A stretch of 64,000 nucleotides of DNA from Streptomyces sp. NBC_01471 (GCF_041438865.1 NZ_CP109450.1:2459001-2523000), one strand, 5' to 3'. Shown: positions 42,105-50,830, numbered from the stretch's first letter. Notes: generated by a model from the letters alone, not told the origin. Numbers and translations are program-made.

Positions 42105-42217
42105 GCTGTCGTTCCTCCTCGGTAGGGCTGCTCTGCGCGGGAGCGCGGCGTCGTCGATGCCCGCACCTAGTATCTCCGTTCCTGGGCGCGATCCGAACAG
42201 GAGGGGCGGAGAGAGCT

Positions 42218-43237
42218 GTGGAATTCACTACCGGCGGACGGCTCGAGGTCCGAATTACACCTGTTGACGTGGGCAAACGGGTATCAGTCAGGCAGCTGAC
42301 CGATGAGGCCCCACCAGGCTCGAAATTCACCGACACGGTGGGTGTTCTCACATCATGGGACGCGGGTGTGCTGTCCATCACACCGCGGTCGGGCGTGTCG
42401 GTGCGGATCCCGGAATCGGCGCTCGTCGCGGGGAAGACCGTGCCCCCGGCGCCCGCGCGCAGACGGGGCCCGTCGGCGACCTTCCCCGAACTCGCGCGGA
42501 CCATGGCACGCGCCTGGCAGCCGGCGGAGAGCGAGCAGCTCGGCGACTGGCAGCTGCGGGCCGCCGCCGGCTTCACCCGCCGCGCCAACTCCGTACTGCC
42601 GCTCGGCGATCCGGGCCGCCCGCTGGACGAGGCACTGGACCAGGTGACCGCGTGGTACGCGGAGCGCGGCCTGCCCGCCCGTCTCCAGCTCTCCAGCGGG
42701 GCCGAGGCCACCCAGGAGACTCTCGCCGCCGCTCTCGAAGGGCGCGGCTGGACCCGCGAGGTGAGCACGCGGGTCCTGACCGGGGCGCTGGCCCCGCTGG
42801 GCGACCCGGCCCGCCCGCTGGAGGAGACGGTCGACCGGGTCACGCTCTCCCGTTCCTGCGACACCTCCTGGCTCAACCGCTACCAGCGTTTCAGTGCCCC
42901 GGATCCGGCCATTCTGAAAGTGCTCAGCAGCGGCCCCTCGACCTGGTTCGCCTCGGTCCCCGGGTCTGACGGGGTCCCCGTGGCGATCGGCCGCGGTGTG
43001 ACCGACGGCCGGTGGGCGGGGTTCATGGCCGTGGAGGTCGACCCTGCGGCCCGCCGCCAAGGGCTGGCGACCGCGGTCATGACCGCGCTGGCCCGCCGGG
43101 CGCTCGACGAGGGCGCGTCGGCGGCCTGGCTCCAGGTCGAGGAGAACAACGGCGGGGCCGGTGCGCTCTACGAGGGCATGGGCTTCCGGACCCACCACCG
43201 GTACCACTACTACCGGCCGCACATCCCCACGGCATAG
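42218..43237 (+). CDS. GNAT family N-acetyltransferase (two-domain)
   Basis: A 339-residue protein. The N-terminal about 80 residues form a small beta-rich domain (GGRLEVRITPVDVGKRVSV), the middle is a degenerate GNAT-like region, and the C-terminal GNAT domain has the acetyl-CoA loop RRQGLATAVM and ENNGGAGALYEGMGF. This layout is common in Actinobacteria; the acceptor is unknown. GTG at 42218 has GGAGAG 4 bases upstream; TAGTAT (42168-42173) may be its -10. It is divergent from the ferredoxin gene and followed 17 bases later by the SirB1-like gene. Confidence 0.88.
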   Translation: MEFTTGGRLEVRITPVDVGKRVSVRQLTDEAPPGSKFTDTVGVLTSWDAGVLSITPRSGVSVRIPESALVAGKTVPPAPARRRGPSATFPELARTMARAWQPAESEQLGDWQLRAAAGFTRRANSVLPLGDPGRPLDEALDQVTAWYAERGLPARLQLSSGAEATQETLAAALEGRGWTREVSTRVLTGALAPLGDPARPLEETVDRVTLSRSCDTSWLNRYQRFSAPDPAILKVLSSGPSTWFASVPGSDGVPVAIGRGVTDGRWAGFMAVEVDPAARRQGLATAVMTALARRALDEGASAAWLQVEENNGGAGALYEGMGFRTHHRYHYYRPHIPTA

Positions 43238-43254
43238 GCGGGTACGAGACTCAT

Positions 43255-44097
43255 ATGGACGAGCAATCCACCGACTGGCGGCGGCAGTTCGCCGAGGAGG
43301 CCCGCGCCGAGCGGCCCGATCTCGCCCTGCTGTGCCTGCTGGTGGGCACGGAGGCCGATCCCTCACTCGGCCAGGACGGCATCGACAGGGCCCAGATCGA
43401 ACTGGACCGGCTGGCGGGCCTGCTGCCGTACGGCGTGACCGGTACCCGCGCCTGGGCCACCGCACTCGGTGAACTCCTCGGCGTGCAGCACGACTTCAGG
43501 GGCGGCGCAGCCGAATACCAGCGGCTGGAGTCCTCACTGCTGCACGAGGTGCTGCGGCGCAGGCGCGGACTGCCGATCCTGCTCTCGGTGGTCTGGACCG
43601 AGGTCGCGCGGCGGGCCGGGGCCCCGGTGTACGGGGTGGCGCTGCCGGGCCACTTCGTCGTCGGCTTCGGCGATCCGTCGGGCCCGCCGGACGAGCAGGT
43701 GCTCGCCGATCCCTTCGGGGGCGGCCGGCTGCTGAGCGGCGAGGACGCGGGCGCCCTGGTCGCCGGAGCGACCGGTGCGCCCTTCGACCCGTCCATGCTC
43801 GCCCCGGCGGATCCGCTGGAGATCATCCTGCGGGTCCTGAACAACATCCGCGCCTGGGCGGCGGCCCGCCCGGAGCGCACGGACGTCCAGCTCTGGGCGG
43901 TCGAACTCTCTCTGCTGCTGCCCTCCCACCCGGCACGCCTGCGCTACGAGCACGCCCAGCTGCTGGTCGAGCGGGGCGACTTCGTGCGCGGCGCGGTGGA
44001 GATGGAGGAGTACGCGGAGGTGGTCGCCGCGGTCGACCCGGGAACGGCCGAGACGGTACGCGGACGGGCGAGGTCGGCGCGCGCGATGCTCAACTGA
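43255..44097 (+). CDS. SirB1/transglutaminase-like tetratricopeptide protein
   Basis: A 280-residue soluble protein. The central SirB1 domain shows RRRRGLPILLSVVWTEVARRAGAPVYGVALPGHFVVGFGD (in part: GLPILLSVVWTEVARR), where the transglutaminase-like His is kept in LPGHFVVG but the usual Cys is not evident, so enzyme activity is doubtful. The C-terminal helices resemble TPR repeats. ATG at 43255 lies 17 bases after the acetyltransferase stop, so cotranscription is likely. The function is unknown in the family. Confidence 0.82.
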   Translation: MDEQSTDWRRQFAEEARAERPDLALLCLLVGTEADPSLGQDGIDRAQIELDRLAGLLPYGVTGTRAWATALGELLGVQHDFRGGAAEYQRLESSLLHEVLRRRRGLPILLSVVWTEVARRAGAPVYGVALPGHFVVGFGDPSGPPDEQVLADPFGGGRLLSGEDAGALVAGATGAPFDPSMLAPADPLEIILRVLNNIRAWAAARPERTDVQLWAVELSLLLPSHPARLRYEHAQLLVERGDFVRGAVEMEEYAEVVAAVDPGTAETVRGRARSARAMLN

Positions 44098-44135
44098 GTG
44101 CGGCTCGACCCGCGCTCGGCTGAAGGCTGTTGTTC

Positions 44136-44171
44136 TATCGGCGGTCAGGGGTGTATCGGCGGTCAGGGGTG
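44136..44171. repeat. Perfect tandem duplication of 18 bp
   Basis: TATCGGCGGTCAGGGGTG occurs twice head to tail (44136-44153, 44154-44171), ending 3 bases before the AraC stop. It lies in the gap between convergent genes. A recent duplication is likely. Confidence 0.8.
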
Positions 44172-44174
44172 CGC

Positions 44175-44981
44175 TCACCGGGCCGGTCCGGTACGGGCGT
44201 ACCGGCCCGGCGCGATGCCCACGACGCGCTTGAAGTGCCGCGTCAGATGCGACTGGTCGTAGAACCCGGTGGCCACGGCCACCTCGCCGGGCCGCTGCCC
44301 TTCGAGCAGCAGCCCACGGGCCCGGTCGACCCGGCGGGACGTCAGGTACTGGTGCGGGGTGATACCGAAGGCGGCGCTGAACGCCCGTACCAGATGGGCG
44401 GGATGGGCGTGCACCTGCGCGGCGGCCTCCTGCAGCGTCACCCCCTGGACCAGCCGTTCGTCGAGCAGCGCCCGCAGCCGGTCCGCGACGGACCTGCCGT
44501 CCTCGGCCGGGCGTCCGGCCGCGCTGCCGGGGCGCAGATGCCCGCGCAGCCGCTCGCTGATCAGGGCCAGGCGGCTCTCCGCCTCCAGCTCGTCGCCCGG
44601 TGAGGCCAGGGCCGTGTGCAGCCGGCCGACGCGGCTGCGCAGCACCGGGTCGACCAGATCGGGACGGTCGACTGCGGCGCCGATGTACCCGGCGTCCAGC
44701 TGTGTCATGTCCAGATAGAGCACCCGCTTGCGGAAGCCGCGCGGGGTGGCGGGCGAACCGTTGTGGGGCACCTGCGGAGGCAGCAGCGAGACGGTGTCGT
44801 GCGGGGTGCCGTGCTCATGACGGTCGAGGTCGTAGCGCACCGCGCCGTCGTCGACGATCAGCAGGGTCCAGGCGTCATGGACGTGCATCGGGTAGGCGTG
44901 CTCGGTGAAGTGGGCATGGAAGACCTCCACGACACCCGCGACGGCCGGTCGCCAGGCGGAGACCTCCTGCTCAGACACCAT
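44175..44981 (-). CDS. AraC family transcriptional regulator
   Basis: A 268-residue regulator. An N-terminal cupin sensor (HAHFTEHAYPMHVHDAWTL) is followed by two C-terminal HTHs (TLQEAAAQVHAHPAHLVRAFSAAFGITPHQYL and EVAVATGFYDQSHLTRHFKRVVG, quoted in part: ATGFYDQSHLTRHF). ATG at 44981 has no ribosome binding site; TACGTT (44993-44988) 6 bases upstream suggests a leaderless transcript. It is divergent from a DUF2000 gene across 50 bp, the classic arrangement for a regulator and its target. Confidence 0.88.
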   Translation of the reverse strand: MVSEQEVSAWRPAVAGVVEVFHAHFTEHAYPMHVHDAWTLLIVDDGAVRYDLDRHEHGTPHDTVSLLPPQVPHNGSPATPRGFRKRVLYLDMTQLDAGYIGAAVDRPDLVDPVLRSRVGRLHTALASPGDELEAESRLALISERLRGHLRPGSAAGRPAEDGRSVADRLRALLDERLVQGVTLQEAAAQVHAHPAHLVRAFSAAFGITPHQYLTSRRVDRARGLLLEGQRPGEVAVATGFYDQSHLTRHFKRVVGIAPGRYARTGPAR

Positions 44982-45030
44982 GCAAACAACGTACAAGACG
45001 GTGCGCGGGACCACTCGGCAGTCTCGGAGC

Positions 45031-45555
45031 ATGAGAACCGAGACTGCCCCCACCGCCACCGCGCCCGGCCACAGCGCTCCTGACCACGCCGTTCCCGACC
45101 ACGCCGACGACAGCCCGGCGGGCAGCGCCCGCGACGGCGCACCGGTCCGCTTCGACACCAAGATCGCCGTGCTGCTGCACGAGGACCTGGCGACCTGGCA
45201 GCGGCTGAACGTCACCGCCTTCCTGGTCAGCGGTCTCGGCGCCACGGTGCCCGAGGTGATCGGCGGACCGTACGCCGACGCCGACGGCACCGCCTATCTG
45301 CCGATGTTCCGGCAGCCCGTGCTGGTCTTCGAGGGCACCGGCGAGACGCTCACCACCGCGCACTCCCGGGCGCTGTCCCGCGCACTCCCCCGGGCCGTCT
45401 TCACCCGCGACCTGTTCAGTACGGGCAACGACCGGGACAACCGGGCCGCGGTCCGGGCGGTCGGGCGCGACCGGCTCGATCTGGTGGGGCTGGCGGTGTA
45501 CGGACCGCGCAACGCGGTGGACAAGGTGCTCAAGGGAGCACGGATGCACCCGTAG
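45031..45555 (+). CDS. DUF2000 family protein
   Basis: A 174-residue soluble protein. After a 35-residue Ala/His-rich disordered start, the DUF2000 core runs from RFDTKIAVLLHEDLATWQRLNVTAFL (in part: DTKIAVLLHEDLATWQRLN) to VGLAVYGPRNAVDKVLKG. Some family members fold like peptidyl-tRNA hydrolase II, but the activity is not established. ATG at 45031 has CGGAG 2-6 bases upstream. It is paired with the divergent AraC regulator, probably its controller. Confidence 0.82.
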   Translation: MRTETAPTATAPGHSAPDHAVPDHADDSPAGSARDGAPVRFDTKIAVLLHEDLATWQRLNVTAFLVSGLGATVPEVIGGPYADADGTAYLPMFRQPVLVFEGTGETLTTAHSRALSRALPRAVFTRDLFSTGNDRDNRAAVRAVGRDRLDLVGLAVYGPRNAVDKVLKGARMHP

Positions 45556-45800
45556 CAGGGCTTTTCGGACCCTACCGCCGGACAGCGGGCCGGGTCCGGG
45601 CTCGGGATCGGGTTGCGATGGGGCGCGGGGATCGGGCCCAGAACCGGGCTCGGGACCGGGTTCGGACCGGGAATCTGGAATTACCTGTGCAGGGGCTGTG
45701 CACGGAGATGCCGCGACTGCATACGATTCGGGGCGGTGAGTGGCCTTCGCGCCTCTGACACTCCTTACCCGCGTCACAGTCGCTCCGGAAGCCCTCCTCC
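45556..45800 (+). other. CGGG-repeat-rich gap before the membrane glycosyltransferase
   Basis: The first half consists of degenerate hexamer-like repeats (CGGGCTCGGGATCGGGTTGC, later CGGGCTCGGGACCGGGTTCG). The second half has an interrupted palindrome GTGCA-N7-TGCAC (45689-45705 approximately) and TACGAT, a possible -10 about 75 bases before the start. No gene is visible. Confidence 0.4.
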
Positions 45801-47315
45801 ATGTCCCTTGCTCACGCCCCGTGTTCGCCGCCCCGTTCGCCGGGGGCCGGAACGACGTCCTCGTCATCCCCGGCCGGCACGGCCCGCCACCGCGTTCTCG
45901 TCTGGTTAATACCCATGATGTGGACCTTCTGCCTCGGTCTGTGGGGCCTGTCCCGACAGGACAGTGTGTGGCGGGACGAGGCCGCGACCTGGCAGGTGGC
46001 CCAGCGCTCCACGGCTGAGATATGGCACATGCTGGGGAACGTGGACGTCGTGCACGGGTGCTACTACCTGCTGATGCACGCGCTCTTCGAGTGTTTCGGA
46101 GCCAGCACCACCACCCTGCGGTTGCCCTCGGTGCTGGCCACCGGGGTGGCGGCGGCGTGCGTGGGAGGTATCGGCCACCGGCTGGCCGGAATGTGGGCGG
46201 GCCTGGCCGGTGGGCTGGCCCTCGGGCTGCTTCCGGCCGTGCAGTTCTACCTCCAGGAGGGACGGCCGTACGCGCTGGTCGCGGCCGGGGCCGGGATATC
46301 CACGTCGCTGCTCGTGATCCTGCTGCAGGGGCGGGGCAGGACCGCGCACTGGGCGGCCTACGGCGGGACCGTCCTGATGTGCGGGCTCCTGAACTGGCTC
46401 TCGCTCATGATCCTCCCGGCGCACCTGGCGACTCTGGTCTGGAGCCGGGCCCGCCACGGAGTGTGGAAACGCTGGATCACCGCCGCCGCCGCTGCCACGG
46501 CCGGTGTGCTGCCCCTGGTCCTTTTCAGTCGGCGCCAGTCGGTCCAGGTGTCCTGGATACCGCCGCTGACCTGGCACATGCTGATAGGCCCGGCGGTCCT
46601 GCTGGTGATCGGTGCGGCCGGCGCCCTTCTGGACCGGCCCCGGGCGCGCGGACTGTCGGTGACCGCCGTCGGACTGCCGCTGCTGGCGGTGCCGCAGATC
46701 GGCCTCGTCGGGCTGTCCCTGATCCAGCCGCTGTTCCTGGACCGGTACATAATGTTCAGCCTGCTGGGGCTCGCGCTGCTGATCGGCAGGGGCATCGGCT
46801 CGGCGGTGCAGGCACTGCGTCCCCGGCACCCGCGAGCGTCGCTGTGGGTCCTCCCCGCCGTGATCGCCGTCGCGATGGTGGCGCTGCTGCCGCAGTCGCT
46901 GGCCAAGCGGTCCCCGTCGAGCCGGGTGGACGACGTCCTGGCGGTGGCGTCGGACATACGGCGGCTCAAGGAGACCGGGGACGCGGTGCTCTTCGTCCCG
47001 TCGGCACGCCGGGACACCAAATCCGTTTCCCCGAGCGCCTTTTCGGGACTGCGGGACATCGCTCTGGCGCAGGGCCCGGAGGAGTCGGGGACCCTGAAGG
47101 GCCTGGAGGCGGATCCGGGCCGGATACGTGCCGCGATGCTGGTCCAGCGGTGGATCCTCCTGGTGACCGACACACCCGGGGTGGCGAAACCGGTGACGGC
47201 CGAGCGGGACAGGATGAAGATCTCGGTGCTGGAGAAGTACTTCACGGCCGTGGCCGACAAGCAGGTCCGCGGACGGCGGGTGACGGTGTACGAGCGGCGC
47301 GGTCCGGCCCGCTGA
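45801..47315 (+). CDS. Polytopic membrane glycosyltransferase, GT39/ArnT-like
   Basis: A 504-residue protein with about ten membrane spans, resembling polyprenyl-phosphate-sugar-dependent transferases (GT-C fold). The first extracytoplasmic loop has the acidic motif DSVWRDEAATW (WRDE), the usual DE site near span 1, and YLQEGRPYALVAAGAG is the conserved second motif. The acceptor is unknown. ATG at 45801 is the annotated-looking start, but the first 30 residues are Ser/Pro-rich and may be longer than real. Codon 36 (45906-45908) is TTA, followed by ATA, both rare in Streptomyces, implying dependence on the bldA tRNA. Confidence 0.82.
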   Translation: MSLAHAPCSPPRSPGAGTTSSSSPAGTARHRVLVWLIPMMWTFCLGLWGLSRQDSVWRDEAATWQVAQRSTAEIWHMLGNVDVVHGCYYLLMHALFECFGASTTTLRLPSVLATGVAAACVGGIGHRLAGMWAGLAGGLALGLLPAVQFYLQEGRPYALVAAGAGISTSLLVILLQGRGRTAHWAAYGGTVLMCGLLNWLSLMILPAHLATLVWSRARHGVWKRWITAAAAATAGVLPLVLFSRRQSVQVSWIPPLTWHMLIGPAVLLVIGAAGALLDRPRARGLSVTAVGLPLLAVPQIGLVGLSLIQPLFLDRYIMFSLLGLALLIGRGIGSAVQALRPRHPRASLWVLPAVIAVAMVALLPQSLAKRSPSSRVDDVLAVASDIRRLKETGDAVLFVPSARRDTKSVSPSAFSGLRDIALAQGPEESGTLKGLEADPGRIRAAMLVQRWILLVTDTPGVAKPVTAERDRMKISVLEKYFTAVADKQVRGRRVTVYERRGPAR

Positions 47316-47319
47316 CCCC

Positions 47320-47925
47320 TCAGAGCCAGCCCTTCTCGCGGGCGATCCGCACCGCCTCGGCCCGGTTGCGGGCGGTCAGTTTCTGGATCGCCGTCGAGAG
47401 GTAGTTGCGGACGGTGCCCTGCGACAGGTGCAGCGCCGCCGCCAGTTCCGCGTTGGTCGAGCCGTCCGCCGCCGCGCGCAGCACGTCGCGCTCACGGTCC
47501 GTCAGCGGGTTCGCCCCGTCCGAGAGCGCCGCGGCCGCCAGGGTCGGGTCGATGACCCGCTCGCCGCCGAGGACCTTCCGTACCGCGGAGGCCAGCTGGG
47601 ACGCGGGGGCGTCCTTGACCAGGAAGGCGTGGGCGCCGGACTCCATGGCCCGGCGCAGATAGCCGGGGCGGCCGAAGGTCGTCAGGACGACGACCTTGAG
47701 CGCGGGCAGTTCACGCTGGAGCTGGGCCGCCGCCTCGATGCCGGTCATGCCCGGCATCTCGATGTCGAGCAGCGCGACATCCACGGCGTGGGCCCGGGCG
47801 GCGGCCAGGACCTCGTCGCCGCGGGCCACCTGGGCCACGACCTCGATGTCCGGCTCCAGGCCGAGCAGCGCGGCCAGGGCCTCCCGGACCATGGCCTGGT
47901 CCTCGGCGAGCAAGAGCCTGATCAT
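47320..47925 (-). CDS. LuxR/NarL-type response regulator
   Basis: A two-component response regulator of 201 residues. The receiver domain has acidic E8/D9, the phosphoacceptor D54 (ALLDIEMPGM) and K103-type lysine (FLVKDAP). The C-terminal NarL HTH is LTDRERDVLRAAADGSTNAELAAALHLSQGTVRNYL (in part: GSTNAELAAALHLSQGTVRN). ATG at 47925 overlaps the kinase stop by 4 bases. It is the last gene of an ABC exporter/two-component operon and probably controls that operon. Confidence 0.93.
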   Translation of the reverse strand: MIRLLLAEDQAMVREALAALLGLEPDIEVVAQVARGDEVLAAARAHAVDVALLDIEMPGMTGIEAAAQLQRELPALKVVVLTTFGRPGYLRRAMESGAHAFLVKDAPASQLASAVRKVLGGERVIDPTLAAAALSDGANPLTDRERDVLRAAADGSTNAELAAALHLSQGTVRNYLSTAIQKLTARNRAEAVRIAREKGWL

Positions 47926-49085
47926 GCACCGGATCCTAGGGGGACCCGGGCGGTGAGCGTGAAGCCGGGACCGGCCCGCGTATCGAGCGTGCCGCCCGCC
48001 GTGGCGAGACGCTCGGCCAGGCCGGTGAGCCCGTTGCCGTGCGGGCCCGCCACGGCGTTTCTGCCGTCGTCACGCACCATGAGTTCGAGGCGGCGGCCGT
48101 CCAGGGTCTGCCGGGAGCTGAGCGTGACCGTGCAGTGGCGGGCCGCGCTGTGGCGTACGACGTTGGTGATGCCCTCCCGCAGCGCCCAGGCCAGGGCGGC
48201 CTCCTGGTCCTCGTCCAGATCGCCGGTACGGCAGTCCTCGGGCACGTCGGCGGGCACGTCCGCCGTGATGCCCGCGGCGGCGAGGGCGGTGCGGGCCCCC
48301 GCCAGCTCGCCGGGCAGGGTGGGGCGGCGGTAGCCGGTGACCGCTTCCCGGACGTCCGTCAGCGCCTCTCTGCTGACCTGCTCGATGTCCGCGACCTGGG
48401 CGGCCGCCTGCCCCGGGTGGTCCGGGAGCATCCGGCCTGCCAGCTCGGACTTGAGGGTGATCAGCGACAGCGAGTGGCCGAGGAGGTCGTGCAGGTCGCG
48501 GGCCATGCGCAGCCGCTCCTCGTTGGCGGCGAGCTGGGCGACCGTGGCGCGGGCCTCCTTCAGCTCGACCGTCGTACGGATCAGCTGCCGCACCCCGGTC
48601 ATCGCGAATCCGCCGAGCAGGGCCGGGACGAGCAGCGGCCCGACGAGCCCCGGCGGATCGTCGGCGCGGAGCGAGAGGAGGCACATCAGCGCCGTGGCCC
48701 CGAGGATGCCCCAGGTCGCCCTGCGCAGCGACAGGACCGCGCCGCAGTTCACCGCCACGTAGACGAAGAGCACGAGCCAGGGGGAGCCGAGGGCGAGGTT
48801 GAGCCCGATGGCGATGACGCCGAGGGCGGCCAGGGTGGTGTGGATCACCGGCGGCGCGAGCGTGCGGCTGGTGTTCCGGAAGACCATGACGAGGTACAGG
48901 CCGACGAAGACGATCAGCCCGGTCCAGCCGAGCGCCTGCCCGGCAGCCGAGTAGCGGCCGTCGAGCAGGGCGTTCAGCGGGGTGCTCAGGAAGATCAGCC
49001 AGATGCCGATCCAGAGCATCTTCCTGGCGGCATCCCGGGTGTTCTGGGGCGCTCTTCCGATACCGATCGCTCGTTCCTGGTTCAC
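47922..49085 (-). CDS. DesK/NarL-type sensor histidine kinase
   Basis: A 387-residue membrane sensor. Roughly five membrane spans fill residues 20-160, with little extracytoplasmic sequence, suggesting membrane-state or drug sensing. The HisKA_3 dimer domain has RLRMARDLHDLLGHSLSLI with the phospho-His in DLHDLLGH, and a short HATPase ends the protein (GNGLTGLAERL). GTG at 49085 overlaps the permease stop (GTGA) and its own stop overlaps the regulator start (ATGA), so all four genes of the operon are coupled. Confidence 0.92.
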   Translation of the reverse strand: MNQERAIGIGRAPQNTRDAARKMLWIGIWLIFLSTPLNALLDGRYSAAGQALGWTGLIVFVGLYLVMVFRNTSRTLAPPVIHTTLAALGVIAIGLNLALGSPWLVLFVYVAVNCGAVLSLRRATWGILGATALMCLLSLRADDPPGLVGPLLVPALLGGFAMTGVRQLIRTTVELKEARATVAQLAANEERLRMARDLHDLLGHSLSLITLKSELAGRMLPDHPGQAAAQVADIEQVSREALTDVREAVTGYRRPTLPGELAGARTALAAAGITADVPADVPEDCRTGDLDEDQEAALAWALREGITNVVRHSAARHCTVTLSSRQTLDGRRLELMVRDDGRNAVAGPHGNGLTGLAERLATAGGTLDTRAGPGFTLTARVPLGSGA

Positions 49086-49822
49086 GCCTTCAGTGTGTCC
49101 TTCCGGTAGAGCCAGGCGGCGCCGCCCGCGAAGATCAGGAAGTACACGAAGAGGATGGCCACGTCCTTCATGTGCGGGGCGTTGCCCAGCTCGATGGACT
49201 GGCCGAGACCGGCGTACGCGTGGGTGGGCAGCCACTCCGCGATGTTCTGCAGCCACTGCGGGAAGGCCGTCGTGGGCAGCCAGAGGCCGCCGAGGATGGA
49301 GAGGCCGAAGTAGATGATCATCGTGATCGGGCGGACCGCGTCACCGCTGGTGATGTACCCGATGGCGACTCCGAGCGCGGCGAAGACCAGGCTGCCGGCC
49401 CAGATGACTCCGGTCAGGGCGAGCCACTGCCAGGCGTCGAACCGTACGTTCTTGGCGAGCGCCGCCACGATGAAGACGACGACGATGCAGGGCAGCGTCA
49501 CGACGGCCGCACTGCCGATCTTCGCGATGACATAGCCGCGGCCCGGCAGCGAGGTGAGGCGCAGCTGGCGCACCCAGCCCTTCTCGCGCTCCTTGGCGAT
49601 GCGCTCGCTGTTGCCCATGAGGACCGCGGTGAGCGCGCCGAAGGAGGCCATGGCGACCACGTAGAAGTTCTGCAGGGTGAGGCCGGTGCCGCCCACCTTG
49701 TCCGACGAGGACGCCCCGCTCGAAATGATCAGGTAGAGCATCGAGGGGTAGAGGATCGAGAAGAACATGAACTTCTTGTTCCGCAGCGTCCGGGTGATTT
49801 CGAGCTTGATCAGGGTCCTCAT
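49082..49822 (-). CDS. ABC-2 type exporter permease
   Basis: A 246-residue, six-span membrane subunit of an ABC exporter. It starts with the amphipathic helix and first span typical of ABC-2 permeases (MRTLIKLEITRTLRNKKFMF) and contains GLSILGGLWLPTTAFPQWLQ, a conserved late-span motif. ATG at 49822 overlaps the ATPase stop by 4 bases. The cargo, perhaps a lipid, peptide or drug, is unknown. Confidence 0.9.
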   Translation of the reverse strand: MRTLIKLEITRTLRNKKFMFFSILYPSMLYLIISSGASSSDKVGGTGLTLQNFYVVAMASFGALTAVLMGNSERIAKEREKGWVRQLRLTSLPGRGYVIAKIGSAAVVTLPCIVVVFIVAALAKNVRFDAWQWLALTGVIWAGSLVFAALGVAIGYITSGDAVRPITMIIYFGLSILGGLWLPTTAFPQWLQNIAEWLPTHAYAGLGQSIELGNAPHMKDVAILFVYFLIFAGGAAWLYRKDTLKA

Positions 49823-50742
49823 GCTGCTTTGGCCTCCTCGGCCTCGGTGATGGCGACGAAGGCCTGCTCCAGGCCGAGGCCCGCGACTTCGAGGTTGCGG
49901 GGGTAGAGACCGAGTCCGTACAGCGCGTGGACGGTGGCGTCGGCGTCGGACGACTGGATACGGACCGTGCGGCCGGAGACGTCGAAGGCGGTCAGGAACG
50001 GCAGACCGCGCAGCGCGCCCTCGTCGATGGCGCCCTCCAGGTCGAAGGCGATCCGCCGGGCACCGGCCTTGGCCTTGATCTCGGACGCGGTCCCGTCGGC
50101 GAGCAGCCGGCCCTTGTGGAGGACCAGGACCCGGTCGGCGATGGCGTCCGCCTCCTCCAGGTAGTGCGTGGCGAAGAGGACCGTACGGCCCTGGTCGGCC
50201 TGTTCGCGCATGGTGGCCCAGAAGGCGTGCCGCGCGGAGACGTCCATCCGGGTGGTCGGCTCGTCGAGGACGATCAGGTCGTTGTCCCCGGCCGTCGCCA
50301 GCGCGAAGCGGACCCGCTGCTCCTGGCCGCCGGAGAGCTTGTTGACCATGCGGTCGGCGATCTGGGTGATACCCGCGCGGTCGAGCACGTCGGCGACCGG
50401 GCGGGGGTGGCGGTGCAGATCGCAGGCCAGCTGGACCAGCTCGCGGACCTTGACGTCCTCCATCAGTCCGCCGCTCTGCAGCATCGCGCCGACGCGGCCG
50501 TCCCTGATGGCCTGCTCGGGGGTGGTGCCGAAGACCCGGACGGTGCCCGAGTCGGCGTTGCGCAGCCCGAGCAGGAGGTCGAGCGTCGACGACTTGCCCG
50601 CCCCGTTGGGGCCGAGGAGCGCGACGGTCTCGCCGGGGTGCAGATCGAGTGTGAGGCCGGCCACGGCCTGCACCTGGCCGTAGCTCTTGTTCACGTTCTC
50701 GAAGCTCGCCACGGTGGTGGGCGGTGCTGTCGTCTTCGTCAT
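49819..50742 (-). CDS. ABC exporter ATPase (DrrA/CcmA-like)
   Basis: A 307-residue single nucleotide-binding subunit. Walker A is GPNGAGKSS, the Q-loop is in MLQSGGLMED, the signature is LSGGQEQRVRFA and Walker B is LIVLDEPT followed by TRMD (slightly unusual for TTGLD). The C-terminal 80 residues are the DrrA-type extension. It is first in the operon ATPase-permease-kinase-regulator, an arrangement typical of antibiotic- or envelope-stress-responsive export. A 14-bp palindrome lies 60 bases upstream of its ATG. Confidence 0.92.
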   Translation of the reverse strand: MTKTTAPPTTVASFENVNKSYGQVQAVAGLTLDLHPGETVALLGPNGAGKSSTLDLLLGLRNADSGTVRVFGTTPEQAIRDGRVGAMLQSGGLMEDVKVRELVQLACDLHRHPRPVADVLDRAGITQIADRMVNKLSGGQEQRVRFALATAGDNDLIVLDEPTTRMDVSARHAFWATMREQADQGRTVLFATHYLEEADAIADRVLVLHKGRLLADGTASEIKAKAGARRIAFDLEGAIDEGALRGLPFLTAFDVSGRTVRIQSSDADATVHALYGLGLYPRNLEVAGLGLEQAFVAITEAEEAKAA

Positions 50743-50801
50743 GGGAACAGCGTCGCTCAGCAGGGGTGCCCGGCGGCAGAGCCGCCTGTCGTGAATCCTC
50801 G

Positions 50802-50815
50802 ATGACAGATGTCAT
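50802..50815 (-). promoter_or_regulatory. Palindrome ATGACA-GA-TGTCAT ahead of the exporter/two-component operon
   Basis: A perfect 6+6 inverted repeat with a GA centre, with a further ATGCATGAC just beyond (50820-50828), making a cluster of GTCAT/ATGAC half-sites 60-85 bases upstream of the ATPase ATG. NarL-type regulators bind such sites; autoregulation by the operon's own response regulator is the natural guess. Confidence 0.5.
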
Positions 50816-50830
50816 GGCGGATGCATGACG

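Noticed and set aside
43255..44097. SirB1-like protein as an active transglutaminase
   Set aside because: The His region is present, but I could not identify the catalytic Cys, so I did not call enzymatic activity.
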